Below are positions 46,138 to 56,592 of a stretch of 64,000 nt of DNA, piece after piece. Position 1 is the stretch's first letter. Each line of letters begins with the position of its first letter. The notes under the pieces are model-generated. The model had not been told where the DNA came from. It saw only the letters and a program-made list of their open reading frames with translations, and ran no database searches. Position numbers and translations under genes: made by a program. Source of the stretch: Gnetum montanum (taxonomy: Eukaryota > Streptophyta > Gnetopsida > Gnetales > Gnetaceae); NCBI GenBank assembly GCA_015680685.1, contig MNCI01033476.1, forward strand, positions 140,464 through 204,463, in the 5' to 3' direction.

Positions 46138-47227
46138 TGATGAGACGTGATATCGCATAGGCCGTGATATCGTGTACACGATATCGCAGTAGTCATGATA
46201 TCGCATCCCATGCAATATCACATACGCAATATTGCGTCATCCCCTACGATATCACGTACGCGATATCACGGTCCGCTGCCAAGTCTATAAATAAGAGGTG
46301 GCTCTCCCTTGTTTCCTCACCCTGGGCTAGAAGTAGGGAAACTCTGGCAAATTGATCACTCCAAAGATAGAATATTTTCCATGTGCCCGCGGTAGGAGTC
46401 CTAAAGTGAACGCATCTTTATTCGAGCAACATTGTACCTGATCAAAAGTTTTGTATGGAAATAAAAAAGAACTTCCTAGATAAACCTTGTAGTGCATGGA
46501 ATAGGATTTTATTTTAATGTTATTTATTGCTTTCTCTCTCTCACCCTTAAACTCCTACAATGCGAAATGAGTATGACTTGATTACGAGCATCTAAGGATG
46601 TGTACGGATAATCAAGGAATCTGCTACTCATCACAATGCAGTATGAGTATGACTTGATTACGAGCATCTAAGTGTGACTACTTGGTAACCCAGTGGCATA
46701 TCCAGGATTTGTGCTTGGTAATCCCAGTGGTAGTCATGCACCAAGATGTGTACGGTTAGTCAAGGAATTGGCTACTCATCGCACTTAGGCTAGATTAGAT
46801 TCTCTCAACCCTTTCCTCCTAGTTAAGTGCCTCAGTACCACCACTTCGAGCACGTGAGTTATGCATGGTGATCCCAGCAACGATTAGCGTTTGGTAGCCA
46901 TGGTTGCATCGGTTCAGGGTGTGTGTGGTAAGTGGGAACAGATGCTTACGCTAGGTAATTTAGACTTAGTCATTAGTTAGAGTTAGCAATTAGTTTCTCA
47001 ACCCTTCACCTTGTTAGCATAGGAGACATAAAATATAAAAATCATATACCTTGGGCTTACTTAACCATACACCGTGACAACTACAGGTAAGTCTAGGAAG
47101 ACAACGAATGATTAACCCTAAGTGTTCCATGGGACGTGTAGGCACTTAGTCTGTGGAGTTCGACTAGATCACGTGTGCTACACTCATATTCATATGGTTG
47201 AGTGTAGGGGTATCTGGCCACTCATCA
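46138..47227 (+). repeat. 3' LTR of E (1090 bp)
   Basis: Same ends as the 5' LTR. TATA at 46286-46293. The U3 palindrome array (46145-46275) is about 45 bp longer than in the 5' LTR. Confidence 0.92.
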
Positions 47228-47232
47228 CAAGA
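47228..47232. repeat. Target-site duplication CAAGA, right of E
   Basis: Identical to 39636-39640. Confidence 0.9.
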
Positions 47233-48222
47233 GGAGGCAAAAGTGGAATTTGTTAAGTAGATTTCCAAAGAAGAGGCTACAACAAAACAATCATAGCAAG
47301 GAGTGGCATTAGGGCCTATACCAAGACTTGAAGTCACATTAACAAAATCTTGTTTCAACACAATCAAGCCCTATGATGTCCAACACTTAGTTCTCCAAGA
47401 ACTAAACTTTGGATCATTCATAGAGCATGGTCTAGCAAAGGTGAAGACACAGTTGTAAATCCCTGACATGTGGCCAATCATCACTTCTAGTGGGAAGTGG
47501 TACATGGAAGAGACATATCTCTTTTGGAATAATAGAAGGGAAGGCTCCATGATGAAGATCAAGGATATTCAAGCGTCCTACTTAGCTAAATCCATTACAC
47601 ATGCTCTTGGGTTGCCTAATTCTAGGACATAATTGGTAGAGTTATCTACATAAGCTAACCTAGAGGCCAAAAATGAGTGGACCTAGTGATGTTACGGGGT
47701 TAATTGTAAGGAGTTTGATGCACTCACACAAATAGAGTATGCATACTTCAAGATAGTGAATTATCACCTCAATCTAGTAGTGAGGCCCAATAAGGTGACT
47801 ACCTTCTCTACCTGAGCATGTGCCACTCTAAGTAGGAGATTTCTAGCAAACCTTCCACAATTGATCAATCTAGAGATCAAAAAGCATTTCAAAGAAAATG
47901 AACATGGAAATAAAACCATACCTTTCCCATGCCTCATCCAAAAACTTTGCAAAAGGGTAGGGATAATCCATTATGTCAATGACATGATCAAACATACATC
48001 CATTATCTTTTGGTTTGATATGATGAAGGATAGGACATTTACCATGTCCAAGAAAGAGAAGAAGCAACCACCACCTCCACCACCTAATCAAGAAACAACA
48101 TCAAAGGCATGTGTAGCCATTGAGTGCTTACAAAAAATCTAAGAATAGATCTTGGATGAGCAAGAGAAATGAGCAAGAATAAGTGATGGAGATCCATCTC
48201 TATATCAAAAATGGATCACCTT
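47233..48222 (+). pseudogene. Env-position ORF (H1), middle piece
   Basis: Continues the frame of 39503-39640. About 330 codons with scattered stops encode a globular segment: LNFGSFIEHGLAKVKTQL, a W-x-x-I-T-S-S-G-K-W-Y-M-E-E-T region, LAKSITHALGLPNSR, a helix with FKENEHGNKTIPFPCLIQKL and C-K-R-V-G-I (47900-47965), and a proline run (six Pro near 48067). The P-x-L-I-x-x-L-C pattern recalls env-position or plant-transposon-associated ORFs of Athila-like elements, from memory and not certain. No signal peptide or membrane segment is evident. Confidence 0.55.
48218..48222. repeat. Target-site duplication ACCTT, left of solo LTR
   Basis: Equals 49646-49650. Confidence 0.9.
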
Positions 48223-49645
48223 TGAAACACCATGAAGATTACGAGTCGGCCTCAGGCAAAGATTCGCAATTCAGGTGAGAGCGCGCATCAGCTTTGTTCA
48301 AGGACAAGTTTACGCTCTATTACGCATGGCAGCGTAATGAGCATAATAAGCTCCAAAATAGTCAAAGGCAGAGTCTAGAGAAGCACAACAGTTCGACACT
48401 TTTTCTCGTGGCGTATGGATAACTTGTCTTTACGCTCACTACGCGGTGGTGCATACCATTGTGTATTTCATCACTAAGGCTAGACATTATTTACGCTTCG
48501 TTACGCGCGGCTGCGTAGTGAGCGTAAATTAGACATTGTTTACGCTTCGTTACGTGCAGCTACATAGTGAGCGTAAGATAATTTTGAGCCTATTGTTTTT
48601 ATACCGGATTACGCTCATACACGCAACACAACACGAATGAGTGTAATATAGCCTGAAAGCAATTGAAACACGCTCAACATGTACCTGCTCTTCACACGCA
48701 CAATACGCAAATGAGCATATTGTGCGTAGTCATAGTCTGACTTAAAATGATCATGTCAACGGAACCCGAAATATCCGGGACCCACGTCATCAGGGTTGCG
48801 CCTTTTTATGGGACCGCGCAGCCTATAAATAGGCCAGTTGACAAAGATACAAAAAAAGGGGAGCAGCAGAAAATCAAAAGGGCAAGAGCATTTTCTGAGC
48901 AAGGAAGCACTTATCACCTTGAGCAGAGAAACAAAGAGCAACTTTTTAGCAACTGCCGACAGCACCATCCTTCAGCAAGAACAGAGCACAGTGCGCTTGA
49001 GCCTTAGCAACAAGAGAGATCATTCCTTTGGGGAAGATACGACTTTCTCCATTAGCAATTGCTGCCCTGAGCAGAACCTACTCGAAGCAAAGAAGCAGAA
49101 CAGGGAGTGTGAGATTGTCTCGCCCAGTTTGCAGACTCTACCAGTCAGAAACAGTTGATCGGCAGACCTCAGAGCTTGACCATCCTTGCATCCCAGCTTT
49201 GGCCTACGAGGTAGATCGGACTTCTGTCTGGACAGTTTCCTTGTTGTTTTGTGCTCATTTTTGCATCAAGTTATTGGGGGTCTCTCCCATTGTAACATGA
49301 CATACAAATCATACATTCTTTCAAAAATTGAAACATAGATCTTTGAAAATCACGCGTTTCTCTCCTCATTAGCATTTCTTCGACGTGTTTGACGTTATCA
49401 TCGTAGCAATCCATCCATGTCGTTTTCCTCCCATTTCACGATCCCTCGAAATCAAATCGAAGCACGCAAAGATCCGTAATCTTCATCGTTTTACTGACCC
49501 GTAAGTCCCTGTCTGATCGACAAGACCGTTCAGGGCACCGTGGATTCACTTTTTTCAGCATAGCCCTCGTGCGGATCCGTGGTTAAAACTGTATACGCGG
49601 AACCTCAGTCGGTATTTCCAGCTGCCGACATTTTCTATCGTTACA
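48223..49645 (+). mobile_element. Solo LTR, Tat lineage, + strand (1423 bp)
   Basis: Begins TGAAACACC and ends GTTACA, flanked by ACCTT. The end region contains the U5 module seen in reverse in A and B (CCCTG 49507-49511 with CAGGG 49531-49535, CCAGCTGCCGACATTTT). TATA box TATAAATA at 48822-48829. U3 holds TTACGC/GCGTAA palindromes (48308-48720). No internal region remains: it is the product of LTR-LTR recombination. Only this Tat-type LTR is on +. Confidence 0.9.
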
Positions 49646-49650
49646 ACCTT
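49646..49650. repeat. Target-site duplication ACCTT, right of solo LTR
   Basis: Identical to 48218-48222. Confidence 0.9.
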
Positions 49651-51052
49651 AATGAATTGGCTCAAACTATTAGTTAAGTGAAAAGAGGTGGCCCAATATT
49701 CTTAGTTCAACAAATGCAACTACCCATGAGATCAAATCACAGTGCTTGAGAAGTGATAGTATCTCTATCTCAACACCATTTATTGTCCAAAATCCTTAGA
49801 AAATGCTACCTTCTTTTCTATGTGCTTAGAGGAGGGTAAGGGGGGAACTGTATTAGTGATGCAGCACCAAGGGCAATAGACGACTATAGAAGTGGTTGCT
49901 GAACAAATTGTAGAAGCACTTAATGCACCTGTAACATCTATACTAGATGTATGTTCACTTCAAGATGTGTAGACATCCATACAAACTATTAGTAGAAAAT
50001 TGAGTGCAGCCTAGCACATAGAGTGGTTGGACTAACTAGTGAGGATCAGGTGACCGATTCTAGACATCATTGATTTTCTGGATAACATTACTACAACCTA
50101 GTCAAAGCTACTCAAAGAAAAGGGCAAATGCATCATCCTAGAAGAGCAACTCAAAATGAATCAAGCACAAAACCATCACTTCACCATAGAGGTTGCTAAG
50201 ATGCATGCCCATTTTGCTCATCTTACACACCTCAATCTTATAACAACTAGAGATGAAGCTTTTCAGTAGCTTCAAGAATAATTAAAATAAGCTAAGAAGA
50301 GAATTATAATGGCCATCTTCAACTAGTCCATAGTAGAAGCAAAAACCTACTTAGTTCAAAGGGACTTGGTTCAAATGCGTGAGAAAAATGAAACATTGAT
50401 GGTAGAAAACCATTGCTAGCAAAATGTTGATGTACAAAAACAATAGATGTAGGAATTTATTTATCAACAATAGGAGTAGCTCACTAGGGTGAACATATAA
50501 TTGAGGAAATTGGCTATAAAGAATTACAATCTTTCTATGGTAGAAGTCTATGTCTTATGCTAAAAATCTACCATTGAAATCATTGCTTAGAAAAATGAGG
50601 CTCTCAAATTTGAGAGAGTAAGGAATGACTACTATGATTAGGATGGATTATAGAAAGAAGTAAATGACAAGCATATCCAAGTGGCTAAGGCAAAAGTAAA
50701 TGAGACCCTCCAACAACTCCAACAAGATAGAGAGGTATGACAGCCCATCATTGATGGGATAGATGCCCACAACAAAGCAAAGATCTACTTGAGGGAGTTG
50801 CAAATTGAAGAAATAACAGAGTATGTGAAATTGACCAATGTCTAATATGCAAACCTAGTAATGCTGATTGCTAAACAACTATGGTCAAAACTCAAAAAAT
50901 AGGTGGCCAACTTGTACTTGTTGTATGAGGTCAAGTTCAAGCACCACAACGACACCAAGAAAAAGTTTGAGATGGCAAACACTAAACTTGAAGTTCTCAA
51001 GGCACGATTCACTAATCAAGAATCAAATACCTATACTATTTGAAATCATCTA
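49651..51052 (+). pseudogene. Env-position ORF (H1), coiled-coil C-terminal piece
   Basis: Continues the ORF after the solo LTR. From about 50090 it is a long, charged, heptad-like region (SKLLKEKGKCIILEEQLKMN, LVQMREKNETLMVEN, KFEMANTKLEVLKARF and similar) typical of coiled coils. Stops are frequent. The right end is fixed only by the inferred start of the C LTR near 51053. Known env-like ORFs of Athila elements can carry coiled coils near the C-terminus; whether this one does the same job is inference. Confidence 0.5.
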
Positions 51053-52349
51053 TGCAAGGCTGAAATGGGACAAGCACCACATGATTTACAAATGAGTACA
51101 GAAGACCCTACCTTCACTTGACGACGAGCTAGAATTGACGAAGGTAGAGTACCTTGGGTGGTACGCACGCAGATCAGACAAGGATTTCCCCAACATATAC
51201 CAATGTGCAATACACTGGGTTATGCGTAAACAGCATGATAAACGTTGACCAGAACATGAACGTGCAAAGAAAAAAATGCAGGGATAAATAAAAATGGATG
51301 AAAACTATAACAAATCTTGACCAGAAATGAAACAACTTTATTGTAAAATGAGATTACAATGCACTGATCTGAACGCAGTTGTGAATCTAACACAAGGCAG
51401 ACGAAGAGCCCTGGTGGATGCGGAGGGATGATGGTTAGTTGGTTTCAACTACAGGCATAGCATGAAGGTTGTATACTCAATGTATAGGGTAGAAGTCCAA
51501 CGTATGTGGTTCCTGCCCTGATTTCCTAAGTGCCTTTAGGTTTTGTCTCCTGTACTCCCAAAATTGCCAACCCCGATCTAGTCAAAAATTGGGGTTTTTA
51601 TGAGGTTTTGGGTGTTGGATTTGGATTTGGAAGTCTATGAGTGGTTGTGGATGAGAGAATTTTGGGTTGGGTGACATGTGGCTACATTTTTTGAGTGCAA
51701 AGAAAATTACAATTATATAGCGTGCTGCATGCTAGCGTGTACATGCTAGGCATGTGAACTCAGTGTACAGACTTGCCCAACGTAAGAGAATTGAACTTTA
51801 CAAATGAATATACTGTTATAATAGAAAATCTTAAATTTGGCCCTTGGATCATGAGAATGCTGCCTGTCAAATTTGGGCTCATCTGGGCTCGATCTGACAT
51901 GGTTTTGGAAGGCTCTGACTGGTGTACGCTGGGATGCACATGCTCAGCGTGTGAGCTCCAAAATGCATGATTTCAAGGTAAAAACCCAACTTTATTATGC
52001 CCATAATGATGCCTAACAATGGCCTTGTCTCTAAGGGTTGATGCCTTGTAAAAATCCTACTCTGAAGTGCCTGTTTTGGTTCACCTTTGAAGTCATACGC
52101 TGGGCGTGCACGCTGGGCGTATAGGATGCATACTTAGTGAAAACCAAGTTTTTTAAGCTCAAGATTTGCCAGGTTTTATGTTGGATGTCACCGTAGTCCC
52201 AAGGGATCCTAGGGGACCTTTTCCTATTTAGTTTGACTCTGTTTGATGCTATTTTTGAGATTCGCAAGCTTCGGTCATGCTGGGGAGCATCATGACTTAG
52301 TTCGATTCTTGTTGGAGAAGTGCTAAGCTCAGAATTTTGTGGTGTTTCA
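51053..52349 (-). repeat. 3' LTR of element C
   Basis: The TGAAACACC end at 52349 is certain; the other end is approximate. The U5 module appears at 51148-51190 (ACCTTG...GATCAGACAAGG). Palindromic words of the type ACGCTGGGCGTGC lie at 51925-51950 and 52095-52125. Confidence 0.65.
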
Positions 52350-52417
52350 TTGGTCCCTCTTTGTTGACACTTGGAGGAATCAACCCAAGAAGCATCGACA
52401 AAGAAGTAAAAAACACC
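52341..52417 (-). repeat. Inverted repeat spanning PPT and LTR tip (C)
   Basis: The arm 52341-52368 is the inverse of 52395-52417 with a few mismatches. The PPT on minus is AACAAAGAGGGACC. Homologous to the A and B structures. Confidence 0.75.
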
Positions 52418-53504
52418 ACAAAAAACTTGGTAGAAATATTGTCCTTTGGCACTTGGCCAGATGTCATCGCACCGTGTTTAGTAGTACATGGAATTGGGGG
52501 AAATGAAGTTCGTAGCTGGATGGGGAAATGGAGATTGTGGGGATTGGGGATAGATCAAGGGATTGTGCATGGTGAAGGGGATGCTCTGGTGTGTATATGG
52601 GTTATGTTGATCCTTGTCAATAGCCATTGTCTAGTAGACTTGGAACCAAGACATGAGGTGTACGTTCTTTGGTGGAATGAGATTCTTGTTTAGTGTTTAA
52701 GAGGACTTGTTGGCATAACCAAAGCCACATGATGGTGTGTTGCGTTCTTTAGAGGAATAGGGCCTTTGTTTAGTGTTAAAGGAAACCTATTGGCAGAGAG
52801 CCAAAGCCATGCAATGAGATGTTACTTAAGCGTTTGAGACATGAGTACTTGGTTCCAAGACAACTACCTTCCCGCCTGGGGCTTGTATGGGAAGTGCCAA
52901 GGGTCTTGTGTTTCTTTTTGGCTTTTTTGCTCTTTGCTCTTTTGCTCTTTTGTTATTTTCTTTTTCTTTTTCTTTTTCTTTCATTTCTTTTTGTTTCTTC
53001 ATATATTTTTTGTGAAGAGCTTTGTTTTGATCTTATACTTATGCTCAAGTACCATGTTGTGTGTTGCAACTACTTAAAAGTGTTGCAGTGTGCAACGGTG
53101 TGCTCAAAGTTTTGGGTGTACTGGGTGTATCAGGGGTGTAGCTAAGTAGAGTATGTTGAGGAATAGATGGGAAATGTAACAAGAAATGGGGATGTACTAG
53201 TGAATGGCTTGATTAACCTGGTTACGTGTGTTAGGAACAATATGGTACCTTACTGCTATGACGAAGTGTATTCTTGTACGAACACCTCTGAGTGTCATCC
53301 TACAAACATAACTCCAAGAAGGCAAGAAAACCACGAGTAAGTGAGTAAGCTTAGACTAAGAAAAAAAAGGCACCGGATGATATTTTAGGCACTGAATATG
53401 CATGGTGGCAATGTTGTCAAGATCAACTGATGATGAGCGAGGTAGCGACTCTAATGAAGTTCAAATGTAGCTACAGACCGAGAGGCTAGAGATGAAGCTA
53501 CCAG
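52350..53504 (-). other. 3' UTR of element C
   Basis: No conserved coding frame. A pyrimidine-rich CTTTTT tract runs 52915-53005. A few blocks resemble A and B near the stem-loop side. Nothing else is supported. Confidence 0.55.
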
Positions 53505-53870
53505 GTTGTAGTCATAGCAAACTGTCGTGGGTTAGTTTTATGTCATAACCCATTGGATGTTGCTAGTTTAGCATCGTAGCAGATGATACATTGCTAGTTT
53601 ATAGTCTTGGTGGACTATGAAGAGGCAAACCATTTTATAGTCTTAGCGGACTCCAACGAATGAAACTGTGGCAGTTTAATGTCATATCGAATGGGTGCTA
53701 GTTTATTGTCATTGTGGACACACTGTGGTATCAGTTTATCATCATAACACCAGGACGAGCTATGGTATCAGTTTACCATCATAATTCCAGGACATGTTGT
53801 GGTATCAGTTTACCGTCATGATTCCAGGACATGTTGTGGTCTCAGTTTACCGTCATGATTCCAGGACGTG
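53505..53870 (-). repeat. CTAGTTTA stem-loop array after integrase (C)
   Basis: About ten units. Best: ATAGTC (53601-53606) with GACTAT (53613-53618). Others use TGTC/GACA, CATC/GATG and CGTC/GACG. A subset ends in CCAGGAC repeats (53745-53870). Confidence 0.85.
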
Positions 53871-53886
53871 CGCATACCTAAGAGGT

Positions 53887-54108
53887 TTAGATGTGAAATG
53901 GTTTGAGGTATAGGTGGTTCGTTGGATGAGCAAGCTCGTTACTGTTCATATCAGCTAGCTTAAATGCTTCATTGTTGTATGCTTTGGTGACCAAGTAGGG
54001 CCCTTCCCAGTTTGCTGCGAACTTGTCCATATCTTCACGGATCGCCTTAAGTTTAGGGCAACTGAAGGCGATCCATGAACATATGGACAAGTTTCCTTCA
54101 TTAGACAT
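53887..54108 (-). pseudogene. Integrase C-terminal segment (C)
   Basis: Minus-strand frame with KFAANWEGPYLVTKAYNNEA, F-K-L-A-D-M-N and NHLYLKPFHI, the conserved C-terminal end of Tat-lineage pol. Zinc finger and catalytic core are missing; palindromes (54019-54201) take their place between this and the second RNase H. Confidence 0.85.
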
Positions 54109-54201
54109 GCACTAGCTATGTTAGCCCTAAGTTGCCTTAAGAACTAGGCAACGTGTGGAACATCTTTGGCGCTAAGTTTAGGGCTAACATAGCTAGTGCA
54201 T
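54019..54201. repeat. Two consecutive foldback palindromes at integrase deletion
   Basis: 54019-54048 is inversely repeated at 54065-54094 (about 27 of 30 bases). 54107-54130 is a perfect 24-base inverse of 54178-54201. The sequences are duplicated pol, not a transposon end. Confidence 0.85.
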
Positions 54202-54665
54202 CTCCAATGGTGTTATCATTTCTGGAAACATGTTGTACATCTATGTTTTTGAATTACTTCAGTAAATGCTTAGTCAAATCACAATATGGTTGTAAGTGTT
54301 GTGCTTTGCATGCGTAAACATCTATGACTTGATTTAGAACTAATTGTGAGTCACCTCTGACTACGAGTCGTGTGATATCAGAAGCTAGTGCTATTATGAG
54401 ACCTCTATAGAGGCCTTCATACTCTGCTACATTGTTGGTATAATGAAAATTAAAATGATAAGCAAAGGATCAGATCTCCCTGGAGGAATAGGTGATGACG
54501 ATAGTGGCACTTCCCCCTTAGGAGGTGGATGCTCCATCAAAATTCAAAATGGCATTGTAGTTATCAGATACTATGTCTATTGCACTTACATTTTCGTCCG
54601 AGAACTCTGGCTCTATTATCGCTTGATCATGCATTGGTGATGTAGTCATTTGAGTTGCTATAGCT
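54178..54665 (-). pseudogene. Second (archaeal-type) RNase H (C)
   Basis: Minus strand: LNFDGAST near 54545-54525 (first Asp intact), an N-N-V-A-E-Y-E-G region at about 54430-54400, VVRGDSQLVLNQ near 54365-54330, HLQPYCDLTKHLLK, and NDNTIGDALAMLALNLAP near 54235-54185. All four acidic positions are readable, but stops and frame breaks occur. It confirms Tat lineage. Confidence 0.85.
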
Positions 54666-56330
54666 TGACCCTTAACTGATGACTGCGCTATGTAGTGTAG
54701 TCAAACTCAGCTATCATGGCTTTCCAACAAGCTATCTTACTTGATTCATAGAAGTTGCCTGTGACGGCTCTGAGCACATTATCCTTGCAGATTATATTGA
54801 CTTGGTTGCGGAAGAGATAATGTTGCCATTTATTCAAGGAAAAGATAAGGGCTAAACATGACCTCTCCACCTCGTTGTAGTTCTTCTCATGGGTTACTAA
54901 TGCATGACTTAACTAATAAACAGGGACTTCAGTTCCATCATCTCGTTTCTGGCAAACCATAGACACGATGGATGAATCTGAAGTGGCTAGGTAGATATAG
55001 AATGGTTTGTTATTTTGAGGTAGGTATACTGTCGACAGTTGAACAAGTGTTGTTTTAATGTTGTCAAATGCTTCCTGGCATTGTGAAGTCCATTCAAAAT
55101 GGACGTTCTTGCGTAGTAAGTGGTTCATAGGTTTCAACTTGTCCGTCAATTTTTCTATGAAACGCCTGATGAAATATAGTCTACCTTGTAGATCTTGGAG
55201 CTTGGTAAGGTTGCCTGGTGGTTTCAAATTGGTTATAGCTTTAACCTTATCTAGATCTACTTGTATTCCTGTTTCTAATACTACGAAGCCTAGCATCTTA
55301 CCCGTTTTTACCGCAAAGGCACATTTCTTTGGGTTGAGCCTAAGCTCATATTTTATACAACGTTTTAAAACCAAATCTAAGTCTTGTATGTGCTGCTATG
55401 GTGTTTTTGATTTAACTGCAATGTCATCCACATAATCATTGAGTGAATGAAGTATGTAATCGCTAAAAATGAATGTCATTGCCCTTTGATATGTGGCACC
55501 GGTGTTCTTCAAGCCGAATGGCATCATTGGTCGTCCTGAGCTGATGTTCCGGGTTAATCCGTATCTAATTATATCCTGAAAAGCCATCCATAAAAGACAA
55601 CAGAGTGTGCCCCGTAGTTGAGTCAACAAGTTGATCAATGCTAGGTAGCGGGAAGTCATCCTTTATGGTTGTGATGTTGAGATCCCTGAAGTCTATGCAT
55701 AGGCGAATGCTCTCGTTCTTCTTTGGGACTATAACCATGTTGGAGACCTAGTCAGCGTAGTCAACAACCTGAATGAAACCAGCTTGATAAAGCTTAGTAA
55801 TCTCATTGTGAACTGCCAGTGCTACCTCAGGTTTGACCTTGCGTGCTTTCTGTTTCACTGGTCTTAACTTGGGATCGAGAATAATGTTTTGTTGGACAAT
55901 GCGAGGATCTAGTCCAGGCATGTCATTGTAAGACCAAGCAAATGCTTCCATGTTGTCTCGAAGTACATGTTCTATATCCTTGGCAAGTTGAGGTTGTAAT
56001 AGTATGCTTAATTTTAATACCTTAATTTCACCGTCAGGCATAATTATGGGGGTTTCAGTTAAAGGGTCTTCAGTGATGCTATCAGCTTCTATGTCCAGAG
56101 ATTTTTTCATACCTTCATAGCTGTCTAATATTTGTTGCATTGAGGCTACAAATGTGTCGCTTGTTGATGGACCTAAGTTGATAGAATTTATGTTGATTTC
56201 TCTTGTGATCTTTCCGTATGACCCATCGATGGTCAATGGTGTGAATAGATGCTTGCAAGCCATCGTGCTTGCTCCTACCAATAAACAGGGAGCAAAGTGA
56301 GATAGGGGGGTTGTTATGCTCTCCAAGCAA
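54666..56330 (-). pseudogene. Reverse transcriptase and gypsy RNase H (C)
   Basis: Minus strand from 56326: an acidic linker, then FAWSYNDMPGLDPRIVQQ (near 55935-55880), PVKQKARKVKPE, the L-Y-Q-A-G-F-I-Q-V helix, V-P-K-K-N-E-S-I-R-L-C-I-D-F-R-D-L-N (about 55735-55680), MPFGLKNTGATYQRAM (55535-55490), the YVDDIAVK catalytic motif (55434-55411), RLNPKKCAFAV (55345-55315), thumb, and RNase H (KNVHFEWTSQCQEAFD, E-R-S-C-L-A-L-I-F-S-L to 54690). Two or three frame breaks (near 55660 and 55390) and stops. The 192-codon N-terminal stretch is open. Confidence 0.9.
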
Positions 56331-56370
56331 TGTAACTCATGTGTACATTTGACGATGACTAAGGTATGTG

Positions 56371-56592
56371 GTGGTAATTTATTGTCATACCTAGGAGCAT
56401 GGCATTTTAAGGCCTTACTGGGCCGTTCAATAGTTTGGGGCCATTTCGGGCCATCATGGTAGTTTAAGGCCTTACCGGGCCAATTGTGGCAGTTTAAGGC
56501 CTTACCGAGCTGTTCGACAGTTTGGGGTCATTTAGGGACATCATGGCAGTTTAAGGCCTTACTGGGCCGATTGTGGCAGTTTAAAATGCCTA
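56371..56592 (-). repeat. GGCC-type stem-loop array between pol and antisense gene (C)
   Basis: Seven units, CAGTTTAAGGCC, loop, GGGCC, with alternating CAGTTTGGGGCCATTTCGGG types. It lies just upstream of the pol start. The position equals 22757-23070 of B. Confidence 0.85.

Larger units (their letters stand above)
39641..47227 (+). mobile_element. Athila-like element E, non-autonomous, 7.6 kb
   Basis: Complete by structure: 5' LTR 39641-40692, PBS 40693, gag, protease remnant, 3' UTR, PPT, 3' LTR 46138-47227, TSD CAAGA. It has no RT, RNase H, integrase or env-position ORF: protease at 43791 is followed by the short linker and then 3' UTR. The two LTRs agree at roughly nine positions in ten by eye, so the insertion is younger than H1 but not recent. 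Confidence 0.92.
3672..51052 (+). mobile_element. Host Athila-like element H1, split by five insertions
   Basis: Removing A, B, E, the solo LTR and C restores a collinear order: LTR, gag, protease, RT, RNase H, integrase, 3' UTR, env-position ORF. The pieces are 3672-7027, 16676-16976, 34379-39640, 47233-48222 and 49651-51052. Reading frames join across the A and B sites when one copy of each target duplication is dropped. Stops and frameshifts are frequent in every domain, so H1 is old. Its 3' LTR is not in the window; C interrupts it first. Confidence 0.8.

Noticed and set aside
47233-51052. Env-position ORF as a true viral envelope protein
   Set aside because: No signal peptide, membrane segment or cleavage site can be read; only its position supports the name.
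52915-53005. Pyrimidine-rich tract as a poly-A tail of a processed pseudogene in reverse
   Set aside because: It is a mixed CTTTTT tract in the 3' UTR of C with no gene-derived sequence attached and no target duplication.
54019-54201. Foldback palindromes as ends of a DNA transposon or MITE
   Set aside because: The arms are recognisable second-RNase-H and integrase-end coding sequence of element C, with no target duplication and no TIR signature.
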